From Ktedonosporobacter rubrisoli (GTDB lineage Bacteria; Chloroflexota; Ktedonobacteria; Ktedonobacterales; Ktedonobacteraceae), in NCBI RefSeq assembly GCF_004208415.1, contig NZ_CP035758.1:6572001-6636000 (forward strand): 64,000 nt of DNA. Direction: 5' to 3'. Below are positions 1-8,906 of the stretch, in pieces. Under the pieces are notes generated by a model. The model was given only the letters and a program-made list of their open reading frames with translations. It made no database searches and was not told where the DNA came from. The translations under genes and the position numbers were made by a program. Every line of letters starts with the position of its first letter. The stretch's first letter is position 1.

Positions 1-2450
1 CGCAGAACTTACAGGCAGTATTAAGGGCGGCCTCAGCACTTGATAGCGCCGGCTACTGCGCCCCTTTGCAGCGCGTAGACGAGTTGAAGCAATCCCTGGA
101 AGTGCTGAACCCAACCCAAAAAACGATCCAGGTCCAGGTTGACACAGCCTTGCAGCTGCGCGCAAGCGAGCTTCAACAGGGCATAGGCGAGCTCGCTGCT
201 CAGGCTGCAGAGCTCCTCTTGCGTCTCTCGCCTGCTCCGCAGGGCAGCACGGCTCTGCAAGCCTATCGAATGCAATTTATCGACAAGTACGGCGAGCGGG
301 CGGAGGTGCCGGTACTTGATCTGCTCAGCCCTGAGAACGGGCTCGATGCCCCATCTGGCTATATGCAACCGCCGCGCGCCTACCCCTTCCCTCAGCAAAT
401 CAATCGTCCCGAGACACCTCAGCGGGATCGCATCTTGCAGCTGCTGCTTGCCGAAGCGCTCAATGAGCATGCATTAGAAGCAGAGCTCACGCCGCAGCTC
501 CTGCAGAAGCTTGAACGCTGGTCCCCGCGTCTTGAGCAGGCTCCGCCCTCATTGGAGATCTATTTGCAGATCCACGCGGACTCAGCGTCGGCTCTTGACC
601 ATGGACAGTGGCATGCCGTGATTGGCCAGAACTGCGGCTCTCCCGACGCCGGCCGGACCTTTGGCCGCTTCTATGATCTGCTAGAGGACAAGGGAATGGA
701 AGCCTTACAGCAGATGGTCAAGCGCGAGGAAGCCTTGGAGCCAGATGTAATCTTTGCCGAGCTCAGCTATCTGCCCCGGAACGCGCGCGGAGCCAACGTC
801 GCGCTGCGCCCGGCTTTACGCAGCTATGAGATAGTCGTCGGCACAACGCCCTCGGTTCCGGCGGAACGAGTTATCTCTTTGCATGACCTGGTTGTGGGAG
901 TCCATAATGGACGTTTCTACCTGCGCTCGTTGCGCCTGGGCAAACGCGTCATAGTTGGTCAGACGCATATGCTTAACAGCATGACGGCTCCCAACGTCTG
1001 CCGCTTTATCCTCGATATAGCGCAAGATGCGCGCCCAGGCTTGGCACCCTTTGATTGGGGCGACCTTAACAGCGCGCCATTCTTGCCTCGCGTCAGCTTT
1101 AAAACTGGTCCCGAGAGCAGTCTAGTCTTAAGCCCGGCCCAGTGGCACCTTACGACCGAGACGATAGTCCCTACAGGGACGGGCAGCGACCAGGCCCGCT
1201 GGTTCCAGGGCCTGCAAAGCTGGCGAGCGCGCTGGCGCGTACCTCGTTACGTCTATATAACTCAGTTTGACAATCGCTTGTTGCTCGATCTCGATCATCC
1301 GGTCATGGCCGAGGAGCTACGCAACGAGCTGGCCAGATTGCAGGGAGAAGCCCAGATACAGCTTCAAGAGCTCCTGCCAGATTTTGAGCACCTCTGGCTG
1401 CAGGACGAGCAGGAAGGCCGCTATTTTGCAGAGATCGTCGTGCCTCTGCTACGCAGCGATGCCTTGCAAACGCAGAGCGGGACAGATCATGAAAAGCTTG
1501 AGCAGTTTAGCCCTCCTACCCACGCCCTAACACGGCGAGAGCGCAATGTCTACCCGGGCGAAGATTGGATCTTCAACAAGCTCTATGCTTCACCCAAACA
1601 GCACGATGAGCTTATTGCCGGTCCCGTACGCAGTCTGATCAAGCAGCTGCAAGAACAAGGCCTTATCGATCGCTGGTTCTACCTGCGCTATAACGATCCC
1701 GAGCCCCATTTGCGCCTGCGCTGCCATGCCAGCACGCCAGAGAAGCGCGGGCCTGCCTTGCAGCAGATCTTGCAATGGAGCCTGCAACTTGCCGAGCGCG
1801 GATTGCTGCAGCGCTACAGCCTCGATACCTACGAACGCGAAGTGGAGCGCTATGGCGGTCCTGACGCTATCGAGCTTCTTGAGCAGGTCTTTACCCTTGA
1901 TAGCACGCTTACCAGCAATCTGGTTGCAGCCCACTATGCCCGTCATCTAACCCTCGATCCTATGCTCACCCTTGTCTTCAGCTATGAACAGTTCTTCGCG
2001 GCCTGGGGCTACGATCAGGCTCAGCGCCTGCAATGGTTACAGCAGCTTCAGACAGATAAATATGCCTGGAGCAAGGAATTTCGCGCCCAGCGCAAGCTCT
2101 ACTGCGAATACTTCGCGCCCAGGAGCTCCGCGTCCGATCCCGACCAGCAAAAGCAACGCCAGCTCCTCCTCTCCCTCCTGCAGCCCTATACGGCCTCGCT
2201 GAGAGCCTGCGGCGAGCAGGTCCGCAAGCTGGCCCAAGGGGGGAAGCTTTGGGTCCCTGAGCATGAGCTGCTCGGTAGCCTTGCCCATATGCATAAGATT
2301 CGTTTTCTAGACCTCGATCGGCAAAAAGAGCTACAGGCATATGCGTTCTGGCACCATACTTTGGAGAGCCTGCGCCTACGCCCCGAGAAGAGCAAAGCCG
2401 CCGAACAAGAAGTCGGAATACATGAAAGCGGGGCCAGCCATGAAGCTTAG
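1..2450 (+). CDS. LanB-type lanthipeptide dehydratase, 5' end cut by window edge
   Basis: The reading frame is open from the first bases of the window, so the true start lies upstream; about 815 residues remain of a family that is usually near 1,000. The first part matches the lantibiotic dehydratase domain. From about nt 1530 it runs into the thiopeptide/SpaB C-terminal domain (YPGEDWIFNKLY, then WFYLRYNDPEPHLRLR), the typical LanB order. Such enzymes glutamylate Ser/Thr of a precursor peptide using glutamyl-tRNA and then eliminate glutamate to give dehydroamino acids. The end overlaps the start of an ABC transporter gene, which suggests co-expression for making and exporting a peptide. No LanC cyclase or precursor peptide is visible here; they may lie upstream. 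Family call is firm; the product is unknown. Confidence 0.9.
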   Translation, partial: QNLQAVLRAASALDSAGYCAPLQRVDELKQSLEVLNPTQKTIQVQVDTALQLRASELQQGIGELAAQAAELLLRLSPAPQGSTALQAYRMQFIDKYGERAEVPVLDLLSPENGLDAPSGYMQPPRAYPFPQQINRPETPQRDRILQLLLAEALNEHALEAELTPQLLQKLERWSPRLEQAPPSLEIYLQIHADSASALDHGQWHAVIGQNCGSPDAGRTFGRFYDLLEDKGMEALQQMVKREEALEPDVIFAELSYLPRNARGANVALRPALRSYEIVVGTTPSVPAERVISLHDLVVGVHNGRFYLRSLRLGKRVIVGQTHMLNSMTAPNVCRFILDIAQDARPGLAPFDWGDLNSAPFLPRVSFKTGPESSLVLSPAQWHLTTETIVPTGTGSDQARWFQGLQSWRARWRVPRYVYITQFDNRLLLDLDHPVMAEELRNELARLQGEAQIQLQELLPDFEHLWLQDEQEGRYFAEIVVPLLRSDALQTQSGTDHEKLEQFSPPTHALTRRERNVYPGEDWIFNKLYASPKQHDELIAGPVRSLIKQLQEQGLIDRWFYLRYNDPEPHLRLRCHASTPEKRGPALQQILQWSLQLAERGLLQRYSLDTYEREVERYGGPDAIELLEQVFTLDSTLTSNLVAAHYARHLTLDPMLTLVFSYEQFFAAWGYDQAQRLQWLQQLQTDKYAWSKEFRAQRKLYCEYFAPRSSASDPDQQKQRQLLLSLLQPYTASLRACGEQVRKLAQGGKLWVPEHELLGSLAHMHKIRFLDLDRQKELQAYAFWHHTLESLRLRPEKSKAAEQEVGIHESGASHEA

Positions 2451-4272
2451 TCCACTGGAGCGTGGCAAACGGCTTTTACAGCATCTCGCCACCTTCAGCC
2501 AGGCCTGGAAGCGCACACTTACCTTGATCTGGCATACCCATCCAGGTCTAGTTATAGCCATTCTCGCCCTGACTATTCTGAGTGGCCTCCTGCCTTCAGC
2601 GCAGATCCAGTTGACGAGCCTGGTTATCCAGAGCGCGGCCCAGGCCATCCAGCATAGCCATGCTCAGGCCCTGATCAATCTCGCCATTACCTTCGGCGTC
2701 CTGCAAGGTCTCCTGATGCTCCTGAGCTCGCTTCTGGGCACGTTCCAGGAGCAATGCCAATCGCTGCTAACGCTAAGGCTGAATAACAAAATCAGCATTC
2801 TCATCATGGAGAAAGCCATCAGCCTTGATCTGCAGCACTATGAAGATGACAAGCTCTACGATAAACTGGAGCGTGCCAAATCTGAAAGCAATTATCGCCC
2901 CTACCAGATCTTCTCATATATGGTGCAGCTCTGCGGGCAGGTAGTCACCCTGGTCTCTGTCGTCTCAGTCCTGGTATCCTGGAACTGGATGCTGGGCCTG
3001 CTCATCTTACTGGCGCCCTTGCCATCGGTAGGCGCGCGGCTCTTCTATGGGCAGCGCGGCTATCAGATCGAGCGCGAGCGCGCGCCGCAGCGCCGTCTGC
3101 TCTGGTACTTAGAGTTCCTGGCAACCCACTCATATACTGTCAAAGAGGTTCGCCTCTTTCAGCTGGGCAAGCACTTCATGCAACGCTATAAGCAGCTCTA
3201 CGACGCTTTCTATAAGGTTGATAGCGACCTGGCCAAACGCCAATCCCTGATGCAGATGCCTTTCGCCCTTCTTACAAATATGGCCTCGGCCGGCGCGCAG
3301 ATCTATGCCATCGTGATTACCATTGCCGGCAACCAGATCGGCGCCCTGGCGGGCTATATGCAAGCCATCGCGGTAGTCCAGAGCAGCGTAGGCGGCCTGC
3401 TGAACAGTATCGCCGAGCTCTATACCAGCAACCTGTTTGTCAGCAATCTGTTCGAATTTCTTGACGTAGCTCCCGGCACCATCAAGAGCGGAACGCGCAA
3501 AATGCCAAAGCGCTTACAGAAGGGCATCGAGTTTCGCAATGTGAGCTTTGTCTATCCAGGCACAGAGACCACCATCCTGCATAATCTTAACCTCTTCTTG
3601 CGCGTTGGCGAATGCGTGGCCCTGGTGGGACACAACGGAGCCGGCAAGACCACCCTGGTTAAGCTGCTCAGTCGATTGTATGAGCCGAGCGAAGGCCAGA
3701 TCTTGCTAGACGATTATCCCATCGAGGAATATGATCTCGATGATCTGCGCAAACATATAAGCATCATTTTTCAGGATTTTGTGCGCTACAACCTGAGCGT
3801 ACGCGAGAATATTGGCTTTGGTCGCGTGGAAGAGCTTGAGAATAAGGAGAGCATTCGCGACGCCGCAGTGGCCAGCGGCATCGGCACGGTTGTTGAGGAA
3901 TTTCCCCAGCAATACGAGACAATGCTAGGACGCATGTTTGAGAAGGGCCAGGACCTCTCGGGAGGGCAGTGGCAGAAAATAGCTCTGGCCCGCGCGTTTA
4001 TGCGCCACGCCCCGATAGTTGTGCTGGACGAACCCACGGCCTCAATGGATGCCAAAGCCGAAGCCGAGATCTTTGCCCGTATGCAGAGCGTGGCCACCGG
4101 AGCAACTACGCTTCTGATCGCCCACCGCTTCTCTACTGTGCGCATGGCCGATCGCATTATAGTTATCGATCAGGGCAAAATTATCGAGGATGGCACGCAT
4201 GAGGAACTCATAAAGCAAGAGGGCACCTACGCCCAGCTTTTCAGCTTGCAGGCTGCTGGCTACCTGAACTAA
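2422..4272 (+). CDS. ABC exporter, fused membrane and ATPase domains
   Basis: This is a half-size exporter of about 617 residues. The first 320 residues hold the membrane segments. The ATPase domain follows, with Walker A GHNGAGKTT (about nt 3630), the signature LSGGQWQKIALARA, Walker B IVVLDEP and the H-loop IAHR. There is no N-terminal C39 peptidase domain, so it would not cut a leader peptide itself. The start is placed at ATG 2422 inside the end of the dehydratase gene; ATG 2440 is equally possible, and the frame extends further upstream but that part overlaps the dehydratase coding sequence. By position it probably exports the modified peptide (LanT-like role, inferred). Confidence 0.88.
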   Translation: MKAGPAMKLSPLERGKRLLQHLATFSQAWKRTLTLIWHTHPGLVIAILALTILSGLLPSAQIQLTSLVIQSAAQAIQHSHAQALINLAITFGVLQGLLMLLSSLLGTFQEQCQSLLTLRLNNKISILIMEKAISLDLQHYEDDKLYDKLERAKSESNYRPYQIFSYMVQLCGQVVTLVSVVSVLVSWNWMLGLLILLAPLPSVGARLFYGQRGYQIERERAPQRRLLWYLEFLATHSYTVKEVRLFQLGKHFMQRYKQLYDAFYKVDSDLAKRQSLMQMPFALLTNMASAGAQIYAIVITIAGNQIGALAGYMQAIAVVQSSVGGLLNSIAELYTSNLFVSNLFEFLDVAPGTIKSGTRKMPKRLQKGIEFRNVSFVYPGTETTILHNLNLFLRVGECVALVGHNGAGKTTLVKLLSRLYEPSEGQILLDDYPIEEYDLDDLRKHISIIFQDFVRYNLSVRENIGFGRVEELENKESIRDAAVASGIGTVVEEFPQQYETMLGRMFEKGQDLSGGQWQKIALARAFMRHAPIVVLDEPTASMDAKAEAEIFARMQSVATGATTLLIAHRFSTVRMADRIIVIDQGKIIEDGTHEELIKQEGTYAQLFSLQAAGYLN

Positions 4273-4286
4273 CCGCACATAACACT

Positions 4287-4320
4287 GGAGGTGCCAGGGC
4301 TTTCCGCCTGCTGCACCTCC
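4287..4320 (+). terminator. Hairpin terminator after the LanB/ABC genes
   Basis: Arms GGAGGTGC (4287-4294) and GCACCTCC (4313-4320) pair perfectly, and a second inner stem CAGG/CCTG (4295-4298 with 4307-4310) stacks on them. It starts 15 nt after the stop codon. The T-tract behind it is weak (ATTCTCTTCC). The stretch 4321-4430 that follows is AT-rich with no gene. Confidence 0.6.
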
Positions 4321-4439
4321 ATTCTCTTCCAGCTATCCCAAAAGCAAAAGAGTGGCATAAGCTGATAAAATACATAAAGATAAATGATCTAAGTGTTTCA
4401 AAATTAAAAAGCCTATCTGTCAGCTTATTACTAGTGCCC

Positions 4440-4610
4440 GTCAAACGTCATTTGAGGCCACGCCGCCTCCGGCGGAGATAGGGGGAATGGGGCCAATTCG
4501 CTAGATCGTGACGTAGCCTCCAAACCCCCAGATCAGGGACCGCAATCCGCTCGCTCGCGGCGCCCCCTGGCAATGCCGTTGGTTTCACTAATCAAGTAAA
4601 CCTGACAGAC
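4440..4610. repeat. Dispersed non-coding repeat, copy A
   Basis: It shares its layout with the copy at 45475-45647: GCCGCCT, then GGGAATGGGGC, then AATTCGCTAGATCG, then GCCTCCAA followed by a C-run, then GGTTTCACT/GGTTCACT, and a right end TGACAGAC. A short inverted pair CCGCC/GGCGG is at 4463-4475. No coding sequence was recognised in the gap 4273-4637. It stops just before the asnB ribosome-binding site, so it may influence asnB expression. Confidence 0.7.
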
Positions 4611-4637
4611 CATCAGAATCCGGAGGGAAGAAAAGAT

Positions 4638-6482
4638 ATGTGTGGAATAGCCGGATGGGTTGACTGGGAGCAGGATCTTACCCAACAAGGGCCAATCGTA
4701 CAGCACATGGCCGATACCCTCTGCCACCGAGGACCCGATGCAGAGGGAAGTTGGCTTGCCCCGCACGCCGCGCTTGTCCATCGCCGTCTGATCGTCATCG
4801 ATCCCCAGGGTGGAACTCAGCCCATGGTTCATCAACAAGGGAACCAGACCTATGCGATCACCTACAATGGTGAAATCTATAATTTTCGCGAGTTACGCAG
4901 CGAACTAGAAACGCGCGGACACACCTTTCGCACGCGCTCAGATACCGAGGTGCTCCTGCACACCTATCTCGAATGGGGCATAGATTGTGTGCAGCATTTA
5001 AACGGTATCTTTGCCTTTGGCCTCTGGGATGAGCAGCAGCAGCGGCTCTTGCTAGCCCGCGATCACCTTGGCGTCAAGCCCTTGTTTTATGCGCGTCGCG
5101 GCAGTTCGATCATCTTTGGCTCAGAGCTCAAAGCCCTCTTAGCCCATCCTGCCGTTAAGCCCGAAGTTGATATCCATGGCCTGACAGAGCTCTTCGGCTT
5201 CAGGCGCGCGCCGGGCTCCGCCGTCTTTCGCGATGTCCATGAACTGCGACCCGGCCATCTCGTCGTCTGCACCCACCAGCAGCTGCAGGTTAAGCGCTAC
5301 TGGGCCCTGCAGAGCGCTCCCCATACCGACGATCTCGTCACAACTACAGAGCATGTGCGGGCCCTCCTGGAAGATACGGTCAGAAGGCAGCTCATCTCTG
5401 ATATGCCCCTTGTCGCCATGCTCTCCGGCGGCCTGGACTCAAGCGCACTGACCGCCCTGGCCGCGCGCGAATTCAAGCAGGAGGGCAAGCAACTGCACAC
5501 CTACTCCATCGACTTCGCCGAGAGTGCAGAACATTTCCAGGGCAACGCTCTGCGCCCAAGCCTTGATGCGCCCTGGGTCAAGCGCGTCTCCGAATATGTG
5601 GGCAGCCAGCATCACACGCTCGTTGTGGACACGCCCGAGCTAATAGATAACCTGCTGGTTCCTCTGCGCGCCCATGATCTGCCCGCCATTGGACAGATAG
5701 AGACCTCGCTCTACCTGCTCTTCAAAACCATGAAGCAAGACGCTACCGTCGCCATCTCTGGCGAATCGGCCGATGAAGTCTTTGGCGGCTATCCCTGGTT
5801 CCATAACGAGGAGGTGATCAAGGCGCCCACCTTCCCCTGGATCGCCATTAGCGGAATGGATGTAAGCAGACGTCAGCGGCAGGCTTTATCGACCTGGCTC
5901 GCGCCCGAGCTACAGAGTAAGATTGATTTTGCCGGCCACATCCAGCAGCTCTATCAAGACAGCCTGGCCGAAGTTCCACGCCTGCCAGGCGAAGATGCCC
6001 GTGAGGCCAGGATGCGCGAGATCTTTTATCTGAACCTCACGCATTTCCTCCCCATGCTGCTAGACCGCAAGGACCGCATGAGTATGGCTGTGGGCTTCGA
6101 GGTCCGTGTGCCATTCTGCGATCATCGCCTTGTCGAATACGTGTGGAACATTCCATGGGAGATGAAAAATACCGGGGGCATCGAGAAGGGCATCTTGCGT
6201 GAGGCTATGACCGGCATCCTGCCAGACGATGCGCGCAAGAGACGCAAGAGCGCCTATCCCTCCACGCAAAACCCGACCTATGTTGAGGCCCTGCGCAAAT
6301 ATACCTTGCAGATCCTGGCGAATCCGCAGGCGCCAGCCTTAAAGCTCACAAACCCTGAGTTCCTGCGCATGCTTGTTGAGAAGAAAGTGCAGCTCCCTGA
6401 CGAAGCAAGTGTCTTCTTTTTTGAGCGCGTCATTCAGCTCAATACCTGGTTCCAAGAGTATCACGTGAGCATTGTGGAGTAG
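4638..6482 (+). CDS. asnB: Asparagine synthetase B, glutamine-hydrolysing
   Basis: The 614-residue protein makes asparagine from aspartate, glutamine and ATP in the cytoplasm. The start is fixed by MCGIAGWV, which puts the glutaminase nucleophile Cys at residue 2, behind a GGAGGG ribosome-binding site at 4621-4627. The N-terminal half is a complete class II amidotransferase domain. The synthetase half has the PP-loop SGGLDSS (near nt 5427) and SGESADEVFGGY, and DRKDRMSMAVGFEVRVPF further on. The length is near that of family members. A lasso-peptide cyclase role was considered because of the RiPP genes upstream, but the intact glutaminase half and separate transcription unit favour ordinary AsnB. 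Confidence 0.93.
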   Translation: MCGIAGWVDWEQDLTQQGPIVQHMADTLCHRGPDAEGSWLAPHAALVHRRLIVIDPQGGTQPMVHQQGNQTYAITYNGEIYNFRELRSELETRGHTFRTRSDTEVLLHTYLEWGIDCVQHLNGIFAFGLWDEQQQRLLLARDHLGVKPLFYARRGSSIIFGSELKALLAHPAVKPEVDIHGLTELFGFRRAPGSAVFRDVHELRPGHLVVCTHQQLQVKRYWALQSAPHTDDLVTTTEHVRALLEDTVRRQLISDMPLVAMLSGGLDSSALTALAAREFKQEGKQLHTYSIDFAESAEHFQGNALRPSLDAPWVKRVSEYVGSQHHTLVVDTPELIDNLLVPLRAHDLPAIGQIETSLYLLFKTMKQDATVAISGESADEVFGGYPWFHNEEVIKAPTFPWIAISGMDVSRRQRQALSTWLAPELQSKIDFAGHIQQLYQDSLAEVPRLPGEDAREARMREIFYLNLTHFLPMLLDRKDRMSMAVGFEVRVPFCDHRLVEYVWNIPWEMKNTGGIEKGILREAMTGILPDDARKRRKSAYPSTQNPTYVEALRKYTLQILANPQAPALKLTNPEFLRMLVEKKVQLPDEASVFFFERVIQLNTWFQEYHVSIVE

Positions 6483-6508
6483 AGGCAGTCGCTATCAGCC
6501 CGAGACAG

Positions 6509-6554
6509 CGTAAGAGCTCCGCCCGAGGTTATGTCGCCTCGCGGAGCTCTTACG
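6509..6554 (+). terminator. Strong hairpin after asnB
   Basis: Fourteen-base arms CGTAAGAGCTCCGC (6509-6522) and GCGGAGCTCTTACG (6541-6554) pair perfectly around an 18-nt loop that contains a further GAGG/CCTC stem. It has the same two-stem, 18-nt-loop plan as the hairpin at 4287-4320. There is no T-tract, so it may act as a barrier or in RNA stability rather than as a classic intrinsic terminator. Confidence 0.5.
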
Positions 6555-6675
6555 CGTAAGCCAGTGTCTTCGCGCACCTCTTGCCAAAGCAGTTGAAGCG
6601 CATAGCACATTGGACCCTGGCCGGTACAAATCTGCTGGCGAGCCATCCCGGCGTACGGCAAGCAGGATAACCTGG

Positions 6676-7182
6676 CTATTTTACCTCAATCGTAATAGGC
6701 ATATCGGCGATATACATTGCGCACATCTGTCCAGGTTTACAAAGTGCCTGGCTGTGGAATATGAGTTGTGTCGAACCCGTACTTTTAGCCACAAAGCGCC
6801 ATACGCACATTTTCGTCGTTTGATTGGCATAGCCGGCCGGTTGCTGGACCTGTAAGATGTCCTGCTGGGCTCTGGTGGGACCAGTCCATTTATGGCCGAA
6901 GGGGAGCTGCACCGCGATCACATCGCCAGTATGCGCCGTGACAGTGCCATTCACATTGCCAAGGCTGGCAGTCACATTCGGCTTGGAAGCCGGATTCAGC
7001 ACAGCATTGTTGGGGCAACCAAAGGCAGAACCATTGCCCGCAGCCGTCGTCCCCTGTGGCGGCGGAGTCGGCTGAGGATTCGTGGTTGAAGATCCACCAC
7101 AGGAAGCCAGGACAAACGCCGCAACCAGAGCGAGTAGCGTCAGATAGAAAATTGACCTATGTAGAGCAGGAACCCTATGCAT
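6676..7182 (-). CDS. Lipoprotein, possible chagasin (I42)-like domain
   Basis: The 168-residue protein has a hydrophobic signal ending in the lipobox LASC, with Cys28 as the lipidation site, followed by a Ser/Thr/Pro linker. It should be anchored outside the membrane. The C-terminal part (GHKWTGP, then CVWRFVAKSTGSTQLIF, ending MPITIEV) resembles the spacing of chagasin-type cysteine protease inhibitors, a beta-sandwich fold; this is a weak pattern match. Four Cys in the mature domain could form disulfides. The start ATG has AAAGGAG upstream. No neighbour explains its role, and it is separated from the crotonase gene by 144 nt. Confidence 0.75.
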   Translation of the reverse strand: MHRVPALHRSIFYLTLLALVAAFVLASCGGSSTTNPQPTPPPQGTTAAGNGSAFGCPNNAVLNPASKPNVTASLGNVNGTVTAHTGDVIAVQLPFGHKWTGPTRAQQDILQVQQPAGYANQTTKMCVWRFVAKSTGSTQLIFHSQALCKPGQMCAMYIADMPITIEVK

Positions 7183-7326
7183 GAGTACAAACTCCTTTAC
7201 CTGCTAAACTCTAGCAACATTAACACAGCATCCTTTGTCTTGACGTAGCCCGACTACCAAAAGTTCCCCACATCAATTATCACGCATATTACCGCATTTG
7301 AAAACCGGTAGCCCAATACTAAGCCC

Positions 7327-7923
7327 TCAGCTCGGCGTGGAGAGCATAACCAATAGCTCTTCGGTATCGGCGTGGAAGCGGTTAGTTGGCAGGACTTGAT
7401 GAGTCAGGCCCAGACGCAAGGCCTCGTGCGCACTGAGCGTTTCGCCGCTCTGCATAAGCTGGCTAGTCTGCTCCTGCCCAATCAAGGCAGGGATGCATGC
7501 CGAAACGGCGTCGGGAAAGACTCTTGCATTCACTGCTGGGAGGCGAAAGGTAGCATCCTCCCGGGCAATTACCGTATCGCAGAAGGCCATGAGCTCGCAA
7601 CCCGCGCCAAAGGCCTTGCCTTTAACCAGGGCAACTGTGGGAATATTTTGCTCATGCAAGGCTTTAAAGGCGTTGCTGGTAGCTGTGGCGGCCTGCAAAA
7701 GTTTGGCCTTGTGCGTCTCCGAAGCTTCGTGCACGTCCACGCCGGCACAAAAAGCCAGTTCGCCTGTCCCGGTAATCACAATGAGATGTGGCCGCTGCTT
7801 GAGGGCCTTGAGCATGGCTGCCGCTAATTGGTCGAGAATAGTAGTTGTCAGTGGGTTAAGCGGGGGTTTATCAAGAATGAGCCAGAGAATGTCTTTACGT
7901 AAGCGAACATGGATATCTGGCAT
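7327..7923 (-). CDS. Short crotonase-family protein lacking one catalytic Glu
   Basis: At 198 residues it is shorter than the usual 255-265 of enoyl-CoA hydratases, missing most of the C-terminal helical part. It has the CoA/oxyanion motifs AFCAGVDV and KAFGAGCELMAFCD. The first hydratase glutamate (Glu110) is present, but the second position, normally PE in the PGxGGT region, reads LPAVNARVFPD (Ala130). So it is unlikely to be a standard hydratase and may be an isomerase, thioesterase or other CoA enzyme of the superfamily. It lies 180 nt downstream of the paa-linked crotonase, past a hairpin, so it may be only partly co-transcribed with it. Confidence 0.82.
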   Translation of the reverse strand: MPDIHVRLRKDILWLILDKPPLNPLTTTILDQLAAAMLKALKQRPHLIVITGTGELAFCAGVDVHEASETHKAKLLQAATATSNAFKALHEQNIPTVALVKGKAFGAGCELMAFCDTVIAREDATFRLPAVNARVFPDAVSACIPALIGQEQTSQLMQSGETLSAHEALRLGLTHQVLPTNRFHADTEELLVMLSTPS

Positions 7924-8055
7924 GCAAATGTTTCCTATCAGCAGAGCTGTACCTTGTCTATTACCTGGCTGAAACAGTATCTCAGCGCCACTCTATTGCT
8001 TCCATAATACGCGATGCTGCGTCGCTCTGCAAGGGGTTTATCGCAAATAGCGCAG

Positions 8056-8081
8056 GCGGGCGACCAGCACTGGCCGCCCGC
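8056..8081 (-). terminator. GC-rich hairpin after the paa operon
   Basis: Arms GCGGGCG (8056-8062) and CGCCCGC (8075-8081) enclose an inner CCA/TGG stem. It lies 22 nt beyond the stop codon of the crotonase gene at 8104-8904 and could end most paa transcription. It has no clear T-tract. The rest of 7924-8103 shows nothing else. Confidence 0.5.
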
Positions 8082-8103
8082 GCATATACAAGTATCCTAT
8101 CAG

Positions 8104-8904
8104 CTAGCGTCCGCTGAAATTGCCTTTACGCTTCTCTACATAGGCCGCCAGGCCTTCCTTGGCATCCTCGCTCTGGAAGCAGAGCTGCTGCAGCTCGCGC
8201 TCGATAGCCAGAGCCTCGGAGAAGGCTACCTCTGAGCCTGACTGCACGGAGCGCTTGATGCGGCCAACCGTGCGCGCGGCCTTGTTGGGCGGACAGAAGG
8301 ATTTCGCGTACTCCATCACTTTGTCCCAATAGCCCTCGGAATCATAGATATAGTTAATCAGGCTCAGATCCAGAGCCTCCTCAAAGCTGATAAGCTTGCC
8401 CTCAGTCATCAGCTCGATGGCCCGATTCTTGGGCAGAGCACGCGCCAGGCGCTGCGTACCACCGGTGCCGGGCAGCACGCCAAGGTTGATCTCGGGCAGG
8501 CCAACCTTGCCAGCATTGCGGCGCGCAATGCGAATGTCGCAGGCCAGGGCAATCTCCAGGCCGCCACCAACCGTGTGGCCGTTGAGGGCCGCGATGACAA
8601 GTTTGGGCGTCTGCTCCAGGCGGTTGAGGGTCTCGTTGGCATGGAGGCAGAAGTAATATTTGAAGGTGGGAGTTACGGCATTGAGCATGCTGATCTCTGC
8701 GCCGGCGCAGAAAAACTTCTCGCCCGAACCCCGCAGGAGAAGCACATGCACGTTCTCGTCGAAGCGCGCCTGCAAAATAGCCTCGTCCAGCTGGCGCATC
8801 ATCTCGTGACTATAGGTATTCGCCGGTGGGTTGGTAAGCTCGATGACGGCTACTCCATCGGTTACTGTATAGTTGACGAGCGTTCGTTCAGAGGTCGTTG
8901 TCAC
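8104..8904 (-). CDS. Enoyl-CoA hydratase/isomerase of the phenylacetate locus
   Basis: The 266-residue crotonase has both hydratase glutamates: Glu117 in GGGLEIALACD and Glu138 in LPEINLGVLPGTGGTQRL, and the oxyanion motif FFCAGAEIS. It starts with GTG at 8904, only 2 nt after the stop of the zinc-ribbon gene, so it is co-translated with the paa genes. In phenylacetate breakdown, crotonases act as the ring-opening isomerase (PaaG) or the hydratase of the beta-oxidation stage (PaaF); the two Glu residues favour a PaaF-like hydratase, but sequence alone does not settle it. Confidence 0.9.
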   Translation of the reverse strand: MTTTSERTLVNYTVTDGVAVIELTNPPANTYSHEMMRQLDEAILQARFDENVHVLLLRGSGEKFFCAGAEISMLNAVTPTFKYYFCLHANETLNRLEQTPKLVIAALNGHTVGGGLEIALACDIRIARRNAGKVGLPEINLGVLPGTGGTQRLARALPKNRAIELMTEGKLISFEEALDLSLINYIYDSEGYWDKVMEYAKSFCPPNKAARTVGRIKRSVQSGSEVAFSEALAIERELQQLCFQSEDAKEGLAAYVEKRKGNFSGR

Positions 8905-8906
8905 GG

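Noticed and set aside
4638..6482. asnB as a lasso-peptide cyclase because of the RiPP genes before it
   Set aside because: It has the full N-terminal glutaminase with Cys2 and all synthetase motifs, and lies after a terminator and a repeat; no lasso protease or precursor is seen.
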